Notes: generated by a model not told the origin, from the letters alone. Counted from the first letter of the stretch, positions 42,796 to 51,741 are shown. The stretch is DNA of 64,000 bases from an uncultured Bacilli bacterium (GCA_910580185.1 CAJTWC010000006.1:35001-99000); one strand, 5' to 3'. Made by a program: numbers and translations.

Positions 42796-43233
42796 TTAAT
42801 ATAAACATTCCCAATTATCCAAATATTTATCTTCTACATCTTCAAATTTTCTCATTGGATTATCATTATGTTTTTGACCTTTTTTACCCGGCGTATCTAA
42901 CCATTGTTGATGACTTTGTCTTATACTTTCAGCAACTTCACAGCTTGGTACTATATGATATTCTGGATTTTCTAATTCATTCAACGATACAAAGAAATAA
43001 AATACATTATCATCCGTAATATCTTCGTTTTTCTTACTTAAAGTCCAACTCTTTTGTTTAAATCTTGTTGTTTTTACCTGAATAGCTATTTGCTTATTAG
43101 TTTCTCTATTTATTGCTAGAATATCAAAATCTTTAGTATTTGACATAGGAACCGCGGCAGTAAAACCACGTCTTTCTAGTTCTGCAGCAACAAAATATTC
43201 TCCACAATTTCCTATACTTATATTATTATTCAT
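42796..43233 (-). CDS. PDDEXK-type nuclease-like protein, module 2
   Basis: 145 residues, close homologue of 36605-37048 with conserved E12, D37, Q52 and K54. Differences are concentrated in the middle and C-terminal third (SWTLSKKNEDITDDN, CEVAESIRQSHQQW). It is the first cargo gene beside the left X repeat in both modules. The start lacks a strong SD. Confidence 0.8.
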   Translation of the reverse strand: MNNNISIGNCGEYFVAAELERRGFTAAVPMSNTKDFDILAINRETNKQIAIQVKTTRFKQKSWTLSKKNEDITDDNVFYFFVSLNELENPEYHIVPSCEVAESIRQSHQQWLDTPGKKGQKHNDNPMRKFEDVEDKYLDNWECLY

Positions 43234-43267
43234 TTTTTTCTTTCCTCATCTACTTTTAATTTAATGT

Positions 43268-43597
43268 CTAACATAATTTTACAATTATTAATATTGCTAT
43301 TTGAAAAATAAAATACACTATAAGTATTCTAATCATTTGTTTAATAATATTTTTATTTTTTTCTTCAATATTTTCTCTTTCAATATCTAATTTTTTCTTA
43401 TAATCATAAGAACTATGATAATCTCTTTTTCTTTCTAATTCGCTACTTACTTTTTCTACAACCTTTTCTATTTTTGATTTGTTTTCATCTTCTAAATTTA
43501 AAATGGTTCCACAATATTCACATTTAATTATATTTTCTTTTTTATTATGAATTAATTTTGCATGACATCTTGGACACCTTAATTCTAAAATTCCCAT
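43268..43597 (-). CDS. Zinc-ribbon protein with C-terminal membrane helix
   Basis: 109 residues. N-terminal CPRC...CEYC zinc ribbon (residues 8-31), a charged coiled segment (SKIEKVVEKVSSELERKRD) and one hydrophobic helix near the C-terminus (about 88-107). Four bases separate it from the next zinc-ribbon gene, so the two form an operon. Function unknown; membrane tethering of a sensor or adaptor is possible. Confidence 0.7.
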   Translation of the reverse strand: MGILELRCPRCHAKLIHNKKENIIKCEYCGTILNLEDENKSKIEKVVEKVSSELERKRDYHSSYDYKKKLDIERENIEEKNKNIIKQMIRILIVYFIFQIAILIIVKLC

Positions 43598-43601
43598 ATT
43601 C

Positions 43602-44162
43602 TTATTTTCCTATTTCAAAAAATTTATTTTTGAATTCCTTAACATTTTTCATACAAGTAAATCTAAGCCAAGAAGAGGATAAAAATCCCTCATAAAAACT
43701 TATTATTATTGTGCCTGTTCCAAAAAAACTTGTTGTCGAAATACTTTTTACCGTTGATAACGGATAATCAAAATCAGACATTTGAAATAATCCTTCTTTA
43801 TATCTTCCGGTAATTCTTTTATTTGTCAAAATCAATTCTATTTTACTACAATAATATATTTCATATAACAATTTTAAAATCACTATTATTACAATTATAA
43901 ATGATATCAGTATATAATATTTATTATATTTTCCATCATATATGTTAGAAAATACTATACCTATAAAAACTAAAAAACTAATTAATAATACAACGAAAAC
44001 TAAAAATTCTATTGAGGTTCTTTTTATATCATGAGATATTTTCATAATTTCTTTTTCCTCTATTATAGCTCCTGGTTTATTTATAGAAAAACCACAATGC
44101 GGGCAAAGTTCTGTAGATTCACTAACCTTTTTTTTGCATTCTGGACATCTTATTAAAGCCAT
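43602..44162 (-). CDS. Zinc-ribbon membrane protein with bacterial PH-like domain
   Basis: 186 residues. Zinc ribbon CPECKKKVSESTELCPHCG at the N-terminus, two transmembrane helices (about 52-72 and 82-104) and a C-terminal bPH-like domain with ELILTNKRITGRY. The bPH domain of such proteins is usually cytoplasmic and membrane-adjacent. It forms a pair with 43268-43597. Its start is supported by GAGGTGAGGG upstream. Unlike the module 1 cargo, these genes are transcribed on the same strand as the PDDEXK gene. Confidence 0.75.
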   Translation of the reverse strand: MALIRCPECKKKVSESTELCPHCGFSINKPGAIIEEKEIMKISHDIKRTSIEFLVFVVLLISFLVFIGIVFSNIYDGKYNKYYILISFIIVIIVILKLLYEIYYCSKIELILTNKRITGRYKEGLFQMSDFDYPLSTVKSISTTSFFGTGTIIISFYEGFLSSSWLRFTCMKNVKEFKNKFFEIGK

Positions 44163-44313
44163 ACAAATCCCTCACCTCTGTTTATAATTTATACCTAAAT
44201 TTTAACATATTTTATATTCCGGGTAAATAATAGATTAGTTATATATGAGAATTATATTATAAAAAATAGAGTTTGATATGTCAAAGATAAATCTTTACTT
44301 TTATGTCGAATTT

Positions 44314-44376
44314 GATATAATATAATCAATTAAAGGGCTCGTATTAGACTTTAAAGGTTTGATACGAGTTTTTTTT
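44314..44376 (+). promoter_or_regulatory. Leader with promoter and terminator-like hairpin, module 2 cargo operon
   Basis: TGATATAAT (hexamer 44316-44321) is followed by a 14-bp hairpin (44338-44368), CTCGTATTAGACTT / AGGTTTGATACGAG with loop TAA, then eight Ts. The SD AGGAGG of the HNH gene follows at once. It is nearly identical to 37211-37272 and includes a strictly conserved AAAGGG before the stem. Confidence 0.75.
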
Positions 44377-44386
44377 AGGAGGTACT

Positions 44387-45118
44387 ATGGGAAATAGAGT
44401 TAACCTTAATATAAATCAAAAAAGAAAACTATCTTGGTTTTATACTGATGGCAATTGTTGTTTATGCCATTCTTTCATAGGTTTTTTCGAAAATAACGGC
44501 TTTATAGGTGAATTCGCTCATATAATAGATTTAAAAAAAGCAACATCAAGATATGAGAAAAACAAAAAAATTGAAGAGTTAAATAATATAGAAAACATAA
44601 TGGTACTATGTCCAACATGCCATACAAAAATTGATAAGGAAAGTAATGAATATACTACATTATATTTAAAAGAAATAAAACAACAATATGAGGATAATAT
44701 AAAAATGAGTAGAGAGTATAGCAATCCTAAATACCTTGAAGTTTTTAATGATATATATACAACATTAAAGGATAAATATAAATTAATTTCTAATAGAAAA
44801 ACTTTATCACCTATCACAATCGCAGAAAAAATAAATAAGAATGATTTAAATGAAATAAGCGAAATCATTACTGAAGGCCTATCAATGGAATCATGCTTTG
44901 TTGATTATTTAGATACATTATCATCTGCCGAAAGAACAGAATTAAGAAAGATTATAATTGAAATATATTTAGAAGAAGTCAAAAAAGAAAATAGTTCAAG
45001 TACGGATAAATTTCATAACATGGTAAAATCTATTATAGGAACAAACATGGGTAACTATTTATATGCCATAACTATATTATCTTATTACTTTGAAGAATGT
45101 GATGTGTTTGAAGCATGA
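44387..45118 (+). CDS. HNH-type nuclease, effector of an ABC-3C-like system
   Basis: 243 residues. The HNH module has C24-x2-C27, H45 (GEFAHIID) and C75-P-T-C78-H79 (IMVLCPTCHTKID), so zinc and catalytic positions are intact. The C-terminal half (about 150-243) is helical and probably contacts partners. AGGAGG precedes the ATG. The stop overlaps the next start by four bases (ATGA). Order HNH, small protein, DUF2326 ATPase matches ABC three-component conflict systems described by Krishnan, Aravind and colleagues. Likely cuts DNA when triggered. Confidence 0.8.
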   Translation: MGNRVNLNINQKRKLSWFYTDGNCCLCHSFIGFFENNGFIGEFAHIIDLKKATSRYEKNKKIEELNNIENIMVLCPTCHTKIDKESNEYTTLYLKEIKQQYEDNIKMSREYSNPKYLEVFNDIYTTLKDKYKLISNRKTLSPITIAEKINKNDLNEISEIITEGLSMESCFVDYLDTLSSAERTELRKIIIEIYLEEVKKENSSSTDKFHNMVKSIIGTNMGNYLYAITILSYYFEECDVFEA

Positions 45119-45324
45119 TATTACCAAACAAAGATTTTCCTTTTTTAGAATCACTATTATACAAATCTATAATTATATATAATGAGCTACCTTCTCAAAT
45201 ACCTATCGAAACATTCTATGAGTCAAACATAAATATTAATTCAAAAGATTTAGAAGCTATATTAATATTTTTATATTGCATAAAAAAAATAGAAATAAAA
45301 GAAAATGAGTTGATTAAATTATGA
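45115..45324 (+). CDS. Small middle component of the ABC-3C-like system
   Basis: 69 residues: MILPNKDFPFLESLLYKSII... to ALILIFLYCIKKIEIKEN-type C-terminal strand. Size, helical content and an end of the LYxIxxIEI kind resemble ABC-3C middle components of the MC6 type. It overlaps the HNH gene by four bases and the ATPase gene by four bases, so all three are translationally coupled. The assignment rests mainly on context. Confidence 0.65.
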   Translation: MILPNKDFPFLESLLYKSIIIYNELPSQIPIETFYESNININSKDLEAILIFLYCIKKIEIKENELIKL

Positions 45325-47027
45325 TAACAAAAATATATAGTAGAACTTTAAAAACTTTTAAAACTATTCATTTTAATCCTGGATTTAACTTTTTGATATC
45401 AGAATCAATTAATGGATTAAGTAATAATGGAACTGGAAAATCAAGTTTAATTCAGATTATAAATTTTTGTCTATGTTCAAGTAATGAAAAAATAATGGGA
45501 TATAAAGAGTTACAAGGTCACGAATTTAGTATAGAATTAAAAATAAATGAAAGTAAACTAATTTTATCTAGAAAAATAGAGGGTAGTTGTGGAAAAATTA
45601 TTATTGATGATCAGAACAATCTTTTAGGCTTTGGAATAATTTCAAATTCAGAAAAAAATATCGATTCCGTCAAAATGAGTTTAGCAAAATTATTTTTTAA
45701 TATTGATGATAATATTATAAGTTTCAGAACACTTATATCGCCATTTATGAAAAGAGGTGCTTATGCATTTAATAACATATTTAAAACCCATGCTATGGAA
45801 AAGAATATAATAACTCAGTTAAAAAATTCCTTTTTGATTGGTATGCCCTTTGAACCGATAGCAGAGTTAAAGAACATTATAAATGATCGCGAAACTTTTT
45901 TAAAATTAAAAGAAATAAAAGAAAGTGATATAATATGGAAAAGGGAAAATATAAGAACTTTAAATTCAAGATTAACCAAAATTAATGATGAAATAAAGAA
46001 ACAAGAAGACAATTTAAAAAATTTTAATATAGATAATCAAGATTCAAAATCCATAAAAAATATTAATGCAATTAACAAAAAACTTTCCCATCTAGTGAAA
46101 AAAAAGTTTATATTAACAAAACAAAATGAAAATAACAAAAAGTTAATAAGTAACGAGAGTACAATTACAACAAATGACATAAAAGAGATTATAAAAGAAG
46201 CCAATTTTATTATATCTGATAATGCAATAACTGAAATTGATAAAATACAAAAATTTCACAATATGCTAAATTCAAATAGAAATAATAGATTACAACAGCA
46301 AATAGAATTAAATGAATTACAAATATCAAACGTTGAAGAAAATATAAATTCTTTAATTTCGCAAAAGAAAAATTTGTTAAAATTATTTGATAAAAAAGGA
46401 TATTTAGACGAGTATTATTCAATAAGTGAATCAATAACTCAATTAAAAATAGAATATAGTGAACTTGAAAAACAATATAACGTTTATAAGGAGTTAAATA
46501 ATATAGAAAAAGAAACTAAAGAAAAATCTAAACTAATAATGGAAGAGATGCGTAATAACAAGGAAAATCCAGTTTTTAAAAAGGTTAATAATAGGTTCAG
46601 TGAATATATCAAAAATGTTTTTGGAGAAAGTGGAAAATTAATCATTGATTTTAAAGATAATAATCAGTATAGTTCAAAAGGATATACGTTTGATTGGCAA
46701 ATTCCTAGAAAAGCTAGTACAGGCTATTTAAAAGGATGCATTGCTGCGATGGATGTAGTTCTTATTGAAAATAACATAAAAAAACATCCGTTATTCTTAA
46801 TACATGACAGTGTTGTTTTTGATTCAACTGATAAAGGATATGTAGCAAAGTTTTTAAATCTCGTATATGAAAGCACAAAAAAATATAATTATCAGTACAT
46901 TTGCTGTTTAAATGATGACCAAGTAAATTATTCAGAAATGTGTTATGGGCTAAAAAAGCTTTATAAAAATTCACAAAGATTATCGCAAAAAGATACCTTA
47001 TTTGGAATTAATTTTGGAGAAAGATAA
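45321..47027 (+). CDS. DUF2326 SMC-like ABC ATPase of the ABC-3C-like system
   Basis: 568 residues. N-terminal ABC half with Walker A SNNGTGKSS (35-42). A long central coiled coil spans about 190-420. The C-terminal half ends in the DUF2326-type HPLFLIHDSVVFDSTD (Walker B region) and YQYICCLNDDQV. Such ATPases sense phage or plasmid DNA and license the effector. Third gene of the operon led by the HNH nuclease. The module terminator follows at 47068-47110. Confidence 0.85.
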   Translation: MITKIYSRTLKTFKTIHFNPGFNFLISESINGLSNNGTGKSSLIQIINFCLCSSNEKIMGYKELQGHEFSIELKINESKLILSRKIEGSCGKIIIDDQNNLLGFGIISNSEKNIDSVKMSLAKLFFNIDDNIISFRTLISPFMKRGAYAFNNIFKTHAMEKNIITQLKNSFLIGMPFEPIAELKNIINDRETFLKLKEIKESDIIWKRENIRTLNSRLTKINDEIKKQEDNLKNFNIDNQDSKSIKNINAINKKLSHLVKKKFILTKQNENNKKLISNESTITTNDIKEIIKEANFIISDNAITEIDKIQKFHNMLNSNRNNRLQQQIELNELQISNVEENINSLISQKKNLLKLFDKKGYLDEYYSISESITQLKIEYSELEKQYNVYKELNNIEKETKEKSKLIMEEMRNNKENPVFKKVNNRFSEYIKNVFGESGKLIIDFKDNNQYSSKGYTFDWQIPRKASTGYLKGCIAAMDVVLIENNIKKHPLFLIHDSVVFDSTDKGYVAKFLNLVYESTKKYNYQYICCLNDDQVNYSEMCYGLKKLYKNSQRLSQKDTLFGINFGER

Positions 47028-47067
47028 ATTTAATAAATCTAACATAGAATAAAAATGATTACCTATA

Positions 47068-47110
47068 AAAAGAACCGCTTTCCCCACACCCCTTTGCGGT
47101 TCTTTTGTTT
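47068..47110 (+). terminator. Terminator of the ABC-3C-like operon
   Basis: Perfect stem AAAAGAACCGC / GCGGTTCTTTT with loop TTTCCCCACACCCCTTT, followed by GTTTT. Shared with 39289-39331. Confidence 0.8.
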
Positions 47111-47177
47111 TGATTTTTAAGAGTTATTTATATACTTTTAAGAAAAAGAATTAACTATTCTCGAAACTACACCTACC

Positions 47178-47366
47178 GGCGAAGCCCGAGATTTTGAAAT
47201 TTCGCCGCTCTTTTTCAAAATATGATACAAATGTTAACATTTGTATTGATTAATGCCCATTATTTTTGTAAAATGAAAGTGTAATTTATATAGTGACTAT
47301 TGCTATACTAAATTATAAAATATAAAGATATATATAATGACAGGTCTATGGTATCTTGGACATTAA
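47178..47366. repeat. Inverted repeat X, right copy of module 2
   Basis: Inverse complement of 42489-42677, ending at the core 47367-47373. Palindrome at 47225-47246. Confidence 0.82.
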
Positions 47367-47410
47367 CTCCAAAACCACTGTTGGGAGTTCGATTCTCTCA
47401 TCCCCTGCCA
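47367..47410 (+). other. Host tRNA-Trp 3' half, right attachment site (attR)
   Basis: Core CTCCAAA (47367-47373) then ACCACTGTTGGG to TGCCA. Beyond it the sequence differs from the copies after 34192 and 41031 and carries its own terminator (47424-47445). This is the original host side of the split tRNA gene. Confidence 0.85.
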
Positions 47411-47423
47411 TTTGAAAGCAAAG

Positions 47424-47445
47424 CAACTTGAGAAAGTTGTTTTTT
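47424..47445 (+). terminator. Native host terminator of tRNA-Trp
   Basis: Stem CAACTT / AAGTTG with loop GAGA and T6. Confidence 0.7.
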
Positions 47446-47686
47446 CATGCAATTTTCCGAAGTAAGCAATTGTCAAAAAAACTACTGTTGTTATTTTCAT
47501 ATGCTACTGGTGGTATAATTAAAAATACTAAAACTTTGTAAAATAATATAATTTATAATATCATTTATCATGTAAAATTTGTAAAAATGAAGATTTTAAT
47601 ATTAAAGTTGTGACAAAATATTTGACACTCTAATGTTATTTTATTATTTATATATGCTATAATAAATACGATAGGAGGTAAGTATT
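47446..47686. other. Intergenic stretch after the integrated region
   Basis: AT-rich with scattered TATAAT-like words, one about 25 bases before the SD of the next gene (near 47658). No gene or conserved RNA seen. Confidence 0.4.
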
Positions 47687-48631
47687 ATGTCATCATCGGG
47701 AAATTTAAATATGTTTAGTCAAATTATAACGACAGGAAATACTATTGATAATATGGAATTGAATAATGCTGTTATAGATTTTGCTAAAGCTAGAAATGAC
47801 AAAGCTAGTAAAGCAGCTATTAGACACTATCATAAGTATTGGAAGTTATCGTTGCTACTTTGGATTGTTCTGATTTTTATATTGTTTGCAGGCATATTTG
47901 TAATTAACAAGCAATGTAAAAAATTGAATGATCCAGGTAATTTAAAATACGAAGAAGTTATCACTGGCTATATTAATAGTAAAACAGGTATGGTGGATTA
48001 TATATATATGGGTTTTGAGCATTTTCCAATTTCAAAAGCATCATGGATTTCTAATCTTGATTTAAAAGATGGAGCGGGTGTTAATATCTTTTTAAATAAA
48101 AATTCCGAACCTATTTACATGTCTAAATTTTATAATAAATACACGGCATTATTTGTTTTTATACCATTAATTATTGTTTTATTGATTATAGGTATAATAT
48201 TGATTAATAAAATTTCTGCTAAGAAATTTGCCGATTATAAAAACTGGTTTATATATACTATATTACCAATTGCTGATGATCCAAATTTTGAAACTTTAGT
48301 AGAGAATCTGGAATATCAAAAACTAGACTTTTCCACGAATAATTTAAATACAAAAGAAGCAGTAGATTTGAGAAAAGCAAATAAAACTCAAGTTATATGT
48401 GGAATTGCATTAATTATTGAAGTTTTACTATATGTATTTATAAATACATATGTATTAGGGAATTACTTTGCACAAGGACTAAGTTTATTTGACTATGTTG
48501 TTATTATTGCGCTTAGTTTACCATTTGTCATTATAGGAGTTAATGCTGATTATAAAGCAAGAGAATTAAAAGGAATTGTGGCTGAACAAAATTATCATAA
48601 AATTTTAAACGCAGGTAAAGAAAATAGATAA
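47687..48631 (+). CDS. Multi-pass membrane protein of unknown function
   Basis: 314 residues with four hydrophobic segments (about 53-73, 152-173, 236-255 and 265-287), a soluble N-terminus and an external loop between the first two. No family recognised. AGGAGG lies 8 bases before the ATG. A terminator (AAAAAGGTGAT / ATCATCTTTTT, 48656-48687) follows. Confidence 0.75.
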   Translation: MSSSGNLNMFSQIITTGNTIDNMELNNAVIDFAKARNDKASKAAIRHYHKYWKLSLLLWIVLIFILFAGIFVINKQCKKLNDPGNLKYEEVITGYINSKTGMVDYIYMGFEHFPISKASWISNLDLKDGAGVNIFLNKNSEPIYMSKFYNKYTALFVFIPLIIVLLIIGIILINKISAKKFADYKNWFIYTILPIADDPNFETLVENLEYQKLDFSTNNLNTKEAVDLRKANKTQVICGIALIIEVLLYVFINTYVLGNYFAQGLSLFDYVVIIALSLPFVIIGVNADYKARELKGIVAEQNYHKILNAGKENR

Positions 48632-48655
48632 AATATAATTAATAATTGTTATGCT

Positions 48656-48687
48656 AAAAAGGTGATAAAAAAAATCATCTTTTTTTA
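48656..48687 (+). terminator. Terminator of the membrane protein gene
   Basis: Stem AAAAAGGTGAT / ATCATCTTTTT with a short A-rich loop and T-run. The bases up to 48910 hold nothing recognisable. Confidence 0.75.
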
Positions 48688-48910
48688 CATATTTCGGTAA
48701 ATTTCTTAACTAAGATTGAAATATTTATAATTACCATATAAAAAATTAAATAACGTCATTCAATAAAAGAGAGTTAAACCCACTTTATAAATTTAAAATA
48801 TTATATCCAGAATTGATTACTTAGTAGAGTTATAATTTAAACTAATTATTACCGTCTGTTTTATTTCTACATACGCTATTTAATAATTATCCAATCAAAC
48901 TTACCTGTTT

Positions 48911-50122
48911 TTAGACATTCCAACTAATAAACTTTATAAACCAATCATTACATAAATATAAGTTAATAATATAAGTGCTAACCATTATGATTAAAAATAT
49001 TAATCCATCATTTTTAATAGTACTTACTATCTTTTTAATAATTACACCAAACAATAATAATTCCATAAACAAGAACAATATTACCTGTAATCTAAGATTA
49101 GTAAATCCAAATTTTACAATGTATAAAAACATTCTATAGTATGAATTAAATATTAATAAAACCTGAAAAACAATTAAAAGTAATACTAAGATCTTAATTG
49201 TTTTATTTTCTTTTATCAAATCTGTTTTATACATCAAATATAATATTATAGAAAAATCTATTAAAGTTACGAATAATAACTGAAAGAAGCCTTCTCTTGC
49301 GTAGCTAGAATATATGTATCCTTGTGGTATATTTAAAAAGTTACCACATAGTTTAGATACTTCTGATACTAAGAACAGTACAAAAACAAAGTTAATAACT
49401 GATAACATCGCTATTATAATTGTTTTATCTATACTTTTTATTTTGTTTTCCTTCATCTTTATATCTTTATATTTAAATAAGTTTATTCCTATTGCAAATA
49501 AGATAATAAAGAATATTATAAACTTAATAATAATCCATATATTAAAATTAATATTTATATTTATCATTATTTTTGATAGAAATTTTTCAAAGTAATCATC
49601 TGCACTAGTTAGTAAAAATAATATTATTGATGCAAATAAAACACCTATTAAAACTCCAAAAATAGTATTTATAATTTTTTCGTTCTTTTTTCTTGGTACA
49701 TTAATTTTTATGTAACCTAAGTTTTTAAATAAACCACTTGGAAATAATTTGAACATAAGAAATATATTATTTAAAGATATTTTGTAATTTTTATTTATTA
49801 ACAAAAATAGATACATTGAAATAAGAATTGGTAATACGACTATGTTTAATAATTCATTGTCTTCATCTAAATTTCCTTTTAAACCTAACAAGATCAGATT
49901 ACTAAATATTATTAATATTATTGGAATTAGCATATAATATGCTTTTTTATTTATGTCTTTTTTATCCATTACCAAGATCGTGCTTGATATAACAATCATA
50001 AGTAACGGAAACATCAAATTTTTAAAATACCAATCAATGTTTAACTTACCTACAATAACTATTAAAATAGCTGATATTATAGGAATAAATATATTTTCTT
50101 TTTTTATTTCACTATTTGCCAT
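48911..50122 (-). CDS. DUF4173-type membrane protein
   Basis: About 403 residues with ten or more hydrophobic helices and the family-typical YAREGFFQLLFVTLIDF near residue 270. These proteins are widespread in Firmicutes and poorly understood. AAAGGAG precedes tandem ATGs; the second, at 50122, has better spacing. It overlaps the end of the XRE regulator gene by 11 bases. Third gene of the DUF2975-XRE-DUF4173 operon. Confidence 0.78.
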   Translation of the reverse strand: MANSEIKKENIFIPIISAILIVIVGKLNIDWYFKNLMFPLLMIVISSTILVMDKKDINKKAYYMLIPIILIIFSNLILLGLKGNLDEDNELLNIVVLPILISMYLFLLINKNYKISLNNIFLMFKLFPSGLFKNLGYIKINVPRKKNEKIINTIFGVLIGVLFASIILFLLTSADDYFEKFLSKIMINININFNIWIIIKFIIFFIILFAIGINLFKYKDIKMKENKIKSIDKTIIIAMLSVINFVFVLFLVSEVSKLCGNFLNIPQGYIYSSYAREGFFQLLFVTLIDFSIILYLMYKTDLIKENKTIKILVLLLIVFQVLLIFNSYYRMFLYIVKFGFTNLRLQVILFLFMELLLFGVIIKKIVSTIKNDGLIFLIIMVSTYIINLYLCNDWFIKFISWNV

Positions 50123-50327
50123 CATCTTCTCCTTTATATTCTAATAAATCGCTTGGTTGACAATTAAGAGCTTTACAAATAACTTCCAATGTAGAAAATC
50201 TTATTGCCTTAGCTTTATTAGTTTTAAGAATAGAAAGATTAGTTGTTGTAATACCAGTTTGCTTGCTAAGTTCATTTAACGATATCTTTCTTTTTGCCAT
50301 CATTACATCTAAATTAACTATTATCAT
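50112..50327 (-). CDS. YozG-like XRE-family regulator
   Basis: About 71 residues, almost entirely a Cro/C1 helix-turn-helix: ISLNELSKQTGITTTNLSIL then IRFSTLEVICKALNCQPSDLLEY. The start at 50327 follows AGGTG. This small-regulator type is typically paired with a DUF2975 membrane protein, as here (9 bases between them). Likely controls its own operon, although no clear operator was identified. Confidence 0.88.
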   Translation of the reverse strand: MIIVNLDVMMAKRKISLNELSKQTGITTTNLSILKTNKAKAIRFSTLEVICKALNCQPSDLLEYKGEDDGK

Positions 50328-50336
50328 ATTAATCAC

Positions 50337-50789
50337 CTACACCGTTAAATCCACTTCGTTTTTATATTTTATCGCAGCTTTTATAACTTCTGCTAACAAA
50401 TAAAAACTTAATGATATTAGAAAACATAAAAGTGCTACAACAAATGATAATAACGTTGGAATAAAAACTGACTTTACAATGACTATTAAAAATAAGATCA
50501 TAAACATAACAGCCATTATTTTAAGTGAATCTTCTATCTCCTTTCTAAAAGGACTTTTTTTATAAATCATATTAAATAATTCTATTAACTTGTATACTAT
50601 ACCTAAACAGATTATATAACATGCATAAAACGCTACTTTATAAATTAATAAATGATTCTTAAATGGATCAATACTATTATCCTTAAAAACATCGTATAAT
50701 TCTGGTATAAATACCAAACAACCTATTCCTATTACCAAAATAATTATTAATATAATTGATATTGTTTTAGCAATAAAACTTTTCTTCAT
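50337..50789 (-). CDS. DUF2975 membrane protein
   Basis: About 150 residues with four transmembrane helices, PFRKEIEDSLKIMAVMF in the middle, and the usual partner XRE gene immediately downstream. The start at 50789 follows AGAGGTG. The role is unknown; the conserved pairing suggests a membrane-linked regulatory unit. Confidence 0.82.
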   Translation of the reverse strand: MKKSFIAKTISIILIIILVIGIGCLVFIPELYDVFKDNSIDPFKNHLLIYKVAFYACYIICLGIVYKLIELFNMIYKKSPFRKEIEDSLKIMAVMFMILFLIVIVKSVFIPTLLSFVVALLCFLISLSFYLLAEVIKAAIKYKNEVDLTV

Positions 50790-50934
50790 ATTTCTCACCT
50801 CTGGTTAAATAATATGCTATTTTTTATTAAAAGTCAATATATTTTTATCGATTATCATAAAATTATATTTGAAATTCAACCTATATTGACGTTTTTTTAA
50901 ATAGTGCTATAATATATAGTCCACGAGGAGAATT

Positions 50935-51741
50935 ATGGAAAAGATACAAAGACTAACTACAGATGAGTTTAATAAGCTTATTAGATCAAGAAAAATTATT
51001 GGAAATAGTTCAAGTGAAAGTATTGTTTATAGACTTAAAGATAATATTATATTAAAAGATTTAAAATCTAGTGATTTATATGATTTTAATCATCCTGATA
51101 AACTAGTCCATTCAGAAGAACAATTATTAAGGTTTTCCGATATTAAAAGTTTATATTATTACTTCGTCCAAGGCGTTATATACGTAGACAATTATTTAAG
51201 AGCTTGTTTAATGTACGAATGTAATGGTTTTGTAGTAAATGAGATAGATGCTTTAACTATAAATTTAACCAATATAATTAAAGCCATAAATAGATTTAGT
51301 AAAGAAACTTTAAAAATAAGTAAAAAAGGTATTAAAGGCTTTGATATGGAATCAAACTTTATGTATGATGGTAAAAATTTTGGAGCAATTGACACCATTC
51401 ATTATTATTTTAGTGATGAAGATGAAAATAGTATATATAAATCTAACATAAATTATTTTAATAATGATGTTATAACACTTTTAGTAAATTTTTACTTCAT
51501 GGATTTTGTAAGCCAAAACAAGATTTTAAATGAAATGTATGAATCAATAAAAAATGGAGAGTCATTAAATTTAATTGACTTTATTGATAGTTTTAGAAAT
51601 AGTCTTTCAGAGTATTGTGGTAGAAGAATTATATATTTATCAGATGCAGAAGATGCTATAAGAGAAAACCCAGAGACTGCTGTGCCATCATTTACACCAG
51701 TTTATTCACTAAGAAGTAAAACAAATCAAATATTCGATTAA
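50935..51741 (+). CDS. Divergent protein-kinase-like protein
   Basis: 268 residues. An N-terminal GNSSSESIVYRLKDNIILKDLK resembles a kinase P-loop and the VAIK-type lysine. The segment KGFDMESNFMYDGKNFGAIDTIHYYF has the order Asp, Asn, Asp of a kinase catalytic and metal-binding loop. Relatives in Firmicutes are often annotated only as hypothetical. GAGGAG lies near the ATG, and TATAAT is about 25 bases upstream. Activity is uncertain because the canonical HRD is missing. Confidence 0.55.
   Translation: MEKIQRLTTDEFNKLIRSRKIIGNSSSESIVYRLKDNIILKDLKSSDLYDFNHPDKLVHSEEQLLRFSDIKSLYYYFVQGVIYVDNYLRACLMYECNGFVVNEIDALTINLTNIIKAINRFSKETLKISKKGIKGFDMESNFMYDGKNFGAIDTIHYYFSDEDENSIYKSNINYFNNDVITLLVNFYFMDFVSQNKILNEMYESIKNGESLNLIDFIDSFRNSLSEYCGRRIIYLSDAEDAIRENPETAVPSFTPVYSLRSKTNQIFD

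Noticed and set aside
34017..47410. CRISPR array or phage genome in the repeated region
   Set aside because: No short regularly spaced repeats with unique spacers, no cas genes, and no capsid, terminase or portal genes. The repeats are few, long and oriented around cores.
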